A DNA stretch of 64,000 nt from UBA1081 sp045636025. Its GTDB lineage: Bacteria; Bacillota; Clostridia; Oscillospirales; Acutalibacteraceae. The notes beneath the pieces are model-generated. The model had not been told where the DNA came from. It saw only the letters and a list, made by a program, of their open reading frames with translations, and did not search any database. The stretch is from the NCBI GenBank assembly GCA_045636025.1, contig JAZTWP010000006.1, positions 1 through 64,000 of the forward strand, in the 5' to 3' direction. Shown here piece by piece: positions 58,537-64,000 of this stretch. Numbering within the stretch: position 1 is the stretch's first letter; each line of letters opens with the position of its first letter. A program made the translations under genes and the position numbers.

Positions 58537-59352
58537 TTATATATTAAGGAAATCTTTTCTGTATTTTACACCAAAGAATTCTGCAAGTTCAACCATTTCT
58601 TCATCTTTGATTGTATTCTTGCGGGGAAGATGAGCTGTGAGCATATAAATCTCGGCAGCCTTTTCAACAGTTTCGATAAGACCGAATGTTTCATCAAGAT
58701 TTTTACCTGCTCCGTAAATGCCGTGCATACCCCATACAACAAGACGGAATTCTTCCATTTTCTTTGCAGTTGCTTCACCGATTGAGTTAGTGCCGCAGAG
58801 CATCCAGGGAAGAACACCTACACCGTCAGGGAAAACAACAATGCACTCTGTACACATTTCCCAGAGAGTGTGAGTGAAGCTTTTTTCGTCAAGCTCGTGA
58901 ACATAGTTCATTGCAAGAGTGTATGTAGGATGTGAATGCATAACAACTCTGTTGTCGGGGTCAACTTTGAGTCTTGCCATATGGCTCATAAGGTGAGCAG
59001 GGAGCTCAGATGTAAACTTGCCGCCATCCTTGTAACCCCAGAGAAGTTCAGCTGTTGTGCCGTCTTCTGCAATTCTGATGATACCGAGGTTTGTTTCGGG
59101 ATCGTGCTCAACATTCTTGAAATATTTGCCTGTACCTGTAACGATGAAGATTCTGCCGATAAGGTCTGTTGCATCAAAACCTGTGGGGATTGTGCGGAGA
59201 ACTGTATCCTTGTCGAGATATTCATAAACTTCGTCATTTTCGAGCATATAACTGATGTTGCCGCCGTTTCTTTCATCCCAGCCGAGACGGTACATGTTGG
59301 CTGTCATTTTTTTCATTTCTTCCACAAAGGGAGCTGTAAGTATATCTTTCAT
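58537..59352 (-). CDS. rhaD: Rhamnulose-1-phosphate aldolase
   Basis: 271 aa class II aldolase. Zinc-binding His residues are in VMHSHPTYTLAMNYV near residue 140 and WGMHGIYGAG near residue 212. NGGNISYML near residue 29 is the phosphate-binding stretch. It cleaves L-rhamnulose 1-phosphate to DHAP and lactaldehyde. Its ATG shares one base with the rhaA stop (TAATG), so the two are coupled. Rhamnulokinase is not in the window. Confidence 0.96.
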   Translation of the reverse strand: MKDILTAPFVEEMKKMTANMYRLGWDERNGGNISYMLENDEVYEYLDKDTVLRTIPTGFDATDLIGRIFIVTGTGKYFKNVEHDPETNLGIIRIAEDGTTAELLWGYKDGGKFTSELPAHLMSHMARLKVDPDNRVVMHSHPTYTLAMNYVHELDEKSFTHTLWEMCTECIVVFPDGVGVLPWMLCGTNSIGEATAKKMEEFRLVVWGMHGIYGAGKNLDETFGLIETVEKAAEIYMLTAHLPRKNTIKDEEMVELAEFFGVKYRKDFLNI

Positions 59353-60590
59353 TATCTGTTCACCAGAACTTCCTTTTCATATTTTTTAACTTCATCAATG
59401 TATGAAACGCTTGTGTTTTCTCTTGCAAGGTATTCATTCCATACTGCACCGAAAGGAGCAGTTTTCATTTCTTCCTGAAGCACCATAAGAGAAGTGATGT
59501 CGTTTTCTTCCTGAAGAGCTTTCATCTTTGCGTTAGGTTCAAGAAGTGCGAAAAGAAGAGCCTTCTTGACATTTCTTACACCTGTAATCCAGGCTGAAAT
59601 ACGGTTGATTGATGCATCGAAATAGTCTGTTGCGATGAAAACTCTGTCGAGTGCATCGTTTCTTACGATTTCCTTTGCAATTTCCTTTGTTTCATCATCG
59701 AAAAGTACAACATGGTCGGAGTCCCAACGCATGGGTCTTGTGATGTGAAGCGCAATCTTTTCGTGGAAAAGAAGCATTGATGAAATCTTGTCGGAAACCA
59801 TTTCTGTGGGATGATAGTGACCGTTATCCATAAGGGGAGTGATACCCTTGTAGTCTGCGTAGCTGAGTGCAAATTCAGCAGAGCCTACTGTGTAAGCTTC
59901 AAGACCGATACCGAAAACCTTTGATTCAAGAGTAACATAAACTTTTGACTTGTCATAGGGCATATCGAGAATTGCATCAAGCGAATCCTTGAAACGCTTT
60001 CTTGGTGCAAGTCTGTCTGCAGGAATATCCTTGTAACCGTCGGGAATCCAGATGTTCATAACACAGGGAATGCCTGTTTCAGTTGCAAAATATTCTGAAA
60101 TTTCAACACAGCGTCTGCAATGCTCAATCCAGAATTTTCTGACATTTTCGTCGGGTGATGAAAGTGTGAGATTGTCCTTTACCATGGGGTGAGAAAAAAG
60201 TGTGGGGTTGAAGTCAATACCCATATTTCTTGCCTTTGCAAATTCAACCCACTTTGCAAAATGAGAGGGTTTGAGAGCATCTCTGTCTGCAAATTCGCCG
60301 TCTTCAAAAATAGCATAGCAAGCGTGAAGATTGAGCTTTTTCTTGCCGGGAATGAGAGAAAATGCCTTGTCGATATCAGCCATAAGCTGCTCGGGAGAAG
60401 TTGCCTTGCCGGGGTAGTTACCTGTTGTCTGAATGCCGCCTGAAAGAGCTTCTTTTGAGTCGAAACCTGTAACGTCATCACCCTGCCAGCAATGAACGGA
60501 AACTGTTATATCCTTTAATTTTTCAATTGCACTTTCGGTGTCAACACCGAGTGCCGCATATTCATTTTTTGCAATTTCGTAAGCTGTCAT
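59352..60590 (-). CDS. rhaA: L-rhamnose isomerase
   Basis: 412 aa, normal length. It converts L-rhamnose to L-rhamnulose. Conserved stretches are VHCWQGDDVTGFD near residue 32, LNLHACYAIFEDGEF near residue 104, NIWIPDGYKD near residue 188 and PLMDNGHYHPTEMV near residue 266. rhaD follows with a 1-base overlap. A promoter (TTGCAA, 18 bp, TATAAT) lies at 60620-60649 and the SD is GGGAGG. Rhamnose from pectin fits the plant-glycan lifestyle. Confidence 0.97.
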   Translation of the reverse strand: MTAYEIAKNEYAALGVDTESAIEKLKDITVSVHCWQGDDVTGFDSKEALSGGIQTTGNYPGKATSPEQLMADIDKAFSLIPGKKKLNLHACYAIFEDGEFADRDALKPSHFAKWVEFAKARNMGIDFNPTLFSHPMVKDNLTLSSPDENVRKFWIEHCRRCVEISEYFATETGIPCVMNIWIPDGYKDIPADRLAPRKRFKDSLDAILDMPYDKSKVYVTLESKVFGIGLEAYTVGSAEFALSYADYKGITPLMDNGHYHPTEMVSDKISSMLLFHEKIALHITRPMRWDSDHVVLFDDETKEIAKEIVRNDALDRVFIATDYFDASINRISAWITGVRNVKKALLFALLEPNAKMKALQEENDITSLMVLQEEMKTAPFGAVWNEYLARENTSVSYIDEVKKYEKEVLVNR

Positions 60591-60619
60591 AATAGCCTCC
60601 CAAAAAACATTGATAATTA

Positions 60620-60649
60620 ATTATAACATTTTTAATTGGATAATTGCAA
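60620..60649 (-). promoter_or_regulatory. Promoter of rhaA-rhaD
   Basis: On the minus strand TTGCAA (60644-60649), 18-bp spacer and TATAAT (60620-60625), 30 bases before the ATG. Confidence 0.65.
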
Positions 60650-60702
60650 TGAAATTTTTTATATTTTTCTTGTTTTGAATATGTTTTTACCTTTGGTTAT
60701 TA

Positions 60703-60731
60703 TTGACATAATTTTTTATCTGTGATAATAT
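60703..60731 (+). promoter_or_regulatory. Promoter of the PHP-domain gene
   Basis: TTGACA (60703-60708), 17-bp spacer and TAATAT (60726-60731). It lies upstream of the real start at 60784. Confidence 0.68.
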
Positions 60732-60783
60732 TATTATGTTATTTGCAACAAACGGCATTTCTGTTTTTCAGGAGGTAGTCTTT

Positions 60784-62256
60784 ATGAAGAAAAAATATAT
60801 GTCGGTTTCAAAAAAAATCGTTGCAACACTTCTTGCGGTTATGATTTCCTGTGTTGCGGCAATTCCCGTTTCTGCTGAGAGTGCAGAGAAGAATTATATC
60901 ATCGACAATCCTTATGCGGATATCGACTGGGATTCCTGGGGCAGCTATAAAACACAGCTTCATTCCCACACAAATGCAAGTGACGGTTTTCTGACAATTC
61001 ACGAATATGTACAGCAGCATTATGATATGGACTATGATATTGTTGCTCTTACAGACCACGGCACAATCAATAAAGGCTGGGATGTTGCTCCCGACCTTGT
61101 ACCTCTTATGCGTCTTATAAAATACGAACGCACACAGATGCAGCCTATAAATCCTCTTACGGCAGAAGAGTATGACGCATATACTTCAGGTACAGCATCT
61201 TCATCAACAAGAACACACGAAAACGGTATGCTTGATGTTCCCAAGGGTATTGAGCTTAATATGGCAACTCCCGTTGCAGACTGTCATCTTACAGGATATT
61301 TCTCTGATTACGGTCAGGGGCTTGCAGGTGTTTACGGTGACTATGAAACTCCCGCAAGAGAAGTTATGAATGACGGTGGTATTACATTCCTTTCACACGT
61401 GGGTGAATATGTGTATACAGACAAGGATTCTGCAGACCATGTAGGTCAGAAAGTTGATGACTACTATGCAAATAAATTTGCAAGACTCTTCATTGATTAT
61501 CAGGGCTCTGCTTTAGGTATGGGTATAAACAGCGCAACAGATGCACATACACGTTGTGACCGTATCCTCTACGATCAGGTACTTCAGAAGACCATTCCCA
61601 ACGGTGTTGTGCCCTGGTGTAATACTTTCTCAGATTCACATAATGATTCTGCTATAAACGATGCTTACACATGGACTTGGATGGAAAACTTCACAATGGA
61701 AGATTTCCGTGAAAGCCTTGAAAAAGGTCAGTTCTTCTCAGTTTCTCACTATTCAAACGGTGTGGAGCTCAACGGTATGGAAGAAATGCCCGGTTTTGAT
61801 GAGCAGAAGGTCTATGATGAAGAATTATGGCGCCTTGATAATACTCCCAACGTAACAAGACTTACAGTTGACGAAGAAAGCGATACAATTTATGTTGAGG
61901 GTGAAAACTTCAATCTCATCACATGGGTTTCAGACGGAAACGTGATTCTCCGTGAAGAAATAACAGACGGCAAAGCAACTATTGACCTTCACGATACTGA
62001 AAAATTCCTTGCAGAGCCGAATCTTTATGTGAGATTCTACCTTTCAGGCGAAAACGGAATCTGCTATTCACAACCTCTTGTGCTTAATGTTGAGGGTGAA
62101 GAATTTGAATCTGTTGATGTGCCCGTAACAAATGATATTTCAACATTCCTGCGCAAACTTGTGACAATTATTGATAAGATATTCTTTAAGAATAATCCTC
62201 TTATCTGGGCATTCAAGTATTTTGCATTTGGTTATGATGCAACAGCAAATCTTTGA
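60784..62256 (+). CDS. Exported PHP-domain metal-dependent hydrolase
   Basis: 490 aa from the ATG at 60784, chosen for its SD CAGGAGG and because a signal peptide begins there (MKKKYMSVSKKIVATLLAVM, cleavage after PVSA). PHP metal motifs are QLHSHTNASDG near residue 58, ALTDHGTIN near residue 87, FLSHVGEYVY near residue 203 and SATDAHTR near residue 255. The C-terminal 45 residues form a hydrophobic amphipathic stretch (FLRKLVTIIDKIFFKN, then LIWAFKYFAFGYD) not seen in ordinary PHP proteins. Extracellular PHP phosphoesterases are of uncertain substrate. The gene stands alone, divergent from rhaA. Confidence 0.88.
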   Translation: MKKKYMSVSKKIVATLLAVMISCVAAIPVSAESAEKNYIIDNPYADIDWDSWGSYKTQLHSHTNASDGFLTIHEYVQQHYDMDYDIVALTDHGTINKGWDVAPDLVPLMRLIKYERTQMQPINPLTAEEYDAYTSGTASSSTRTHENGMLDVPKGIELNMATPVADCHLTGYFSDYGQGLAGVYGDYETPAREVMNDGGITFLSHVGEYVYTDKDSADHVGQKVDDYYANKFARLFIDYQGSALGMGINSATDAHTRCDRILYDQVLQKTIPNGVVPWCNTFSDSHNDSAINDAYTWTWMENFTMEDFRESLEKGQFFSVSHYSNGVELNGMEEMPGFDEQKVYDEELWRLDNTPNVTRLTVDEESDTIYVEGENFNLITWVSDGNVILREEITDGKATIDLHDTEKFLAEPNLYVRFYLSGENGICYSQPLVLNVEGEEFESVDVPVTNDISTFLRKLVTIIDKIFFKNNPLIWAFKYFAFGYDATANL

Positions 62257-62262
62257 TAAATA

Positions 62263-62298
62263 AAAATTCAGGGAGTTTTTTTCACTCCCTGAATTTTT
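62263..62298. terminator. Bidirectional terminator
   Basis: AAAAATTCAGGGAGT and ACTCCCTGAATTTTT form a long stem between the convergent PHP and murD genes, with A and T runs. Confidence 0.85.
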
Positions 62299-63602
62299 TA
62301 TATGTCTGATTTTTCTTTTACAAGCTGTTTGAAGTGGTTGCCTTTTTCTTCAAAATCACGGTAGTAGTTGTAACTTGCCGCAGCAGGTGACATTATGCAT
62401 GACTTACCTTTCTGTGTGTTTGCAATGCAGAAATCAACAGCATCAGGCAGGTCTTTTGCCTTGTAAACACAAATGTCTGTGCCGATTTTTGCAATGTTGT
62501 CTGCAATGTTGTGACCTGTTTCGGGAAGACACACAAGATTGTCAATCTCAAGCACGGAGAGAGCTTTTTCAAAGTCGGAATAATCAAGACCTCTGTCAAG
62601 ACCACCGATGATAAGAGTGCCTACATTGCCGATTGCTTCAACCGCACAAAGCACAGCTTCGGGAATTGTTGCAATTGCATCGTTATAATAATCAACTCCG
62701 CCGAAAGTGCCGAAGTATTCCATTCTGTTGGGAATGCCTTCAAAATTTTCAATTGCTCTGCGGATAGATTCTTCGTCTGCCCCTATTGCTTTTGCCGCAG
62801 CAGATGCAAAACCGATATCCATTGCATTGTGTCTGCCGCGCAGGTTGTTGTTAATGCCGATGAGTGTTGAAACAAATGCGTCAGGCTCTGCATAAACTTT
62901 GATTTTGTTTGATTTTATTTCATTTTCATCAATATATTCATTAAGACCCTGAGTGCCGTTGAAAACAAAGAAGTTTTCTTCATTCTGATTTCTCACAATG
63001 TTGAGCTTTGCGTTTACATAGCCCTTGAAACCCTCTTCATAATGGTCAAGATGTTCTTCGTAGACATTTGTCATAACTGCAACATCGGGAGAACCTTTTG
63101 TGAACTCAAGCTGATGTGAAGACATTTCGATTACTGCAACTGAATCTGCAGGCATTGATATTTCTTCAAAAACGGGAACACCCATATTTCCGATGAGTGA
63201 AGTGTTGAAGCCTGCTTCACTAAGCATTCTGAAAATAAGAGTCGAAGTTGTTGTTTTACCTTTTGTGCCGGTGATTCCCACAACTTTGCAGTCTGCAAAA
63301 CGAAGAAACATATCTGTCTGGCAGGTGATTTCTGTTGTTTCGGGATATCTTACGCCAACAAAGGGAATGCCGGGGCTTTTGAAAATAAGGTCATAAGCAC
63401 CGAGATTTTCAAGATAATTTTCACCGCAGTCAAAAGAAACATTCTCATCGCAGAGTGAAACAGAATTCTTGTCACCGATTGTCAGGTGTTTGTCTTTAAG
63501 ATAACTTCTTATGAAATTGTATGTTGATTTTCCCTCTCTGCCGAAGCCGAGAATAAGGATTTTTTTGTCTTTTATATAATTTATCAGTTGTTGTGCTGAC
63601 AC
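62298..63602 (-). CDS. murD: UDP-N-acetylmuramoylalanine--D-glutamate ligase
   Basis: 434 aa. The ATP loop is GITGTKGKTTTSTLIF near residue 110, with MSSHQLEF near residue 161 and the C-terminal domain with GIPNRMEYFGTFGGVDYYND near residues 290-310. It adds D-Glu to UDP-MurNAc-L-Ala in the cytoplasm. It lies apart from the dcw cluster, on its own transcript. The N-terminal Rossmann domain (KILILGFGREGKS) is typical of clostridial MurD. Confidence 0.95.
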   Translation of the reverse strand: MSAQQLINYIKDKKILILGFGREGKSTYNFIRSYLKDKHLTIGDKNSVSLCDENVSFDCGENYLENLGAYDLIFKSPGIPFVGVRYPETTEITCQTDMFLRFADCKVVGITGTKGKTTTSTLIFRMLSEAGFNTSLIGNMGVPVFEEISMPADSVAVIEMSSHQLEFTKGSPDVAVMTNVYEEHLDHYEEGFKGYVNAKLNIVRNQNEENFFVFNGTQGLNEYIDENEIKSNKIKVYAEPDAFVSTLIGINNNLRGRHNAMDIGFASAAAKAIGADEESIRRAIENFEGIPNRMEYFGTFGGVDYYNDAIATIPEAVLCAVEAIGNVGTLIIGGLDRGLDYSDFEKALSVLEIDNLVCLPETGHNIADNIAKIGTDICVYKAKDLPDAVDFCIANTQKGKSCIMSPAAASYNYYRDFEEKGNHFKQLVKEKSDI

Positions 63603-63739
63603 AAAAACATCTCCTCAGGCAAATGTTTATTATAAAAATTATGATTGTTTCTTAGTAATTTATTATACATTATTTATGTGAAAAATCAAGGTGTCACGAA
63701 AAAAACGACAAAAAGATAAAAAAATCGTCTGTAAATCTA

Positions 63740-63768
63740 TTGACATAGTCTGAACATTAATGTATAAT
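63740..63768 (+). promoter_or_regulatory. Promoter of rpsU
   Basis: TTGACA (63740-63745), 17-bp spacer and TATAAT (63763-63768), about 70 bases before the ATG. Confidence 0.85.
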
Positions 63769-63841
63769 GTCAAAGTATCAGTTTAAGAATTGATAAAGTT
63801 TGAGATTAACCCACGCGGTAAATGCGGAGGGAGGGAATATA

Positions 63842-64000
63842 ATGAGCCAGATCAAAGTTAAAGAAAATGAATCCTTGGATAGCGCTCTCAGACGTTTTAA
63901 GCGTCAGACTTCAAGAGATGGTATCATCCAGGAAGTTCGTAAAAGAGAACACTATGAGAAGCCTTCTGTAGCAAGAAAGAAGAAGTCTGAGGCTGCTCGT
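63842..64000 (+). CDS. rpsU: 30S ribosomal protein S21, cut by the window edge
   Basis: The first 53 residues of S21: MSQIKVKENESLDSALRRFK, then QEVRKREHYEKPSVARKKK. The full protein is about 57-60 aa, so only a few residues are missing. It binds 16S rRNA near the anti-SD end. A very strong SD (GGAGGGAGGG) precedes the ATG. Confidence 0.97.
   Translation, partial: MSQIKVKENESLDSALRRFKRQTSRDGIIQEVRKREHYEKPSVARKKKSEAAR

Noticed and set aside
1..64000. CRISPR arrays and insertion sequences
   Set aside because: No array of regularly spaced identical repeats and no transposase gene is visible. The only direct repeats are the att copies, the 135-bp unit and the short arm-type pairs.

Overview
The window is a chromosomal segment of a low-to-moderate-GC, endospore-forming anaerobic Firmicute of the class Clostridia, probably an uncultured gut or rumen Oscillospirales- or Christensenellales-like lineage. 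The evidence is spoIIGA-sigE, a glycyl-radical pyruvate formate-lyase, a Firmicutes-type LexA, dockerin-bearing secreted proteins, many plant-polysaccharide glycoside hydrolases, strong SD sequences and sigma-A promoters with 17-bp spacers. No species is claimed.

Layout. 1-4000: the end of a Y-family DNA polymerase, then pflB-pflA on the minus strand behind a recognisable ZTP (pfl-motif) riboswitch and terminator. 4100-7730: a small membrane protein, a Cys/His amidase-domain protein, the sporulation operon spoIIGA-sigE with a Spo0A-type promoter, and a bile-salt/penicillin-acylase-type Ntn hydrolase. 7800-17700: GH16 and GH3 enzymes, a Gfo/Idh/MocA oxidoreductase, tRNA-Arg(CCG), ychF, a DUF4015-type glycosidase-like protein, lexA with two operators, a lipoprotein and comF. 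17700-26000: gtrA, nadC-nadB, hflX, a ChbG/YdjC deacetylase, a dockerin protein, and an SPFH/NfeD pair. 26100-32000: a sigma-factor-like/GLUG transmembrane fusion, a BspA-type leucine-rich-repeat protein, a sugar epimerase with a cupin, and a second dockerin protein.

32164-43360 is the accessory part. An integrative element of about 10.9 kb sits in the 3' end of tRNA-Leu(GAG). It is bounded by 23-bp direct repeats (32225-32247 and 43077-43099), and matching pairs of short repeats inside each end look like integrase arm sites. It carries a tyrosine integrase, a primase/SF3 helicase, a tandem pair of paralogous unknown proteins, a DUF1643 protein, a DUF960 protein, a Mor-like regulator and several very small proteins, but no capsid, portal, relaxase or coupling genes. 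A NACHT NTPase lies next to attL and a HEPN-motif protein next to attR, the usual cargo positions for anti-phage defence. Outside attR the chromosome has a duplicated unit of about 135 bp, each copy starting with the tRNA 3' end and a terminator.

43400-51400: a condensation-type acyltransferase with a C-terminal zinc ribbon, then an arabinan/arabinoxylan locus (two cytoplasmic GH43 enzymes, a MIF-like tautomerase, a radical SAM protein, a large GH51 enzyme). 51400-64000: a TPR/TM protein, mfd-pth-glmU (glmU with a degenerate uridylyltransferase motif), an SCP2-domain protein with a Lys/Ala tail, rhaA-rhaD for rhamnose, an exported PHP-domain protein, murD, and the start of rpsU at the window edge.

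Together the flanks describe a plant-glycan degrader that ferments sugars to formate and sporulates. The mobile element is the most likely place for undescribed biology.
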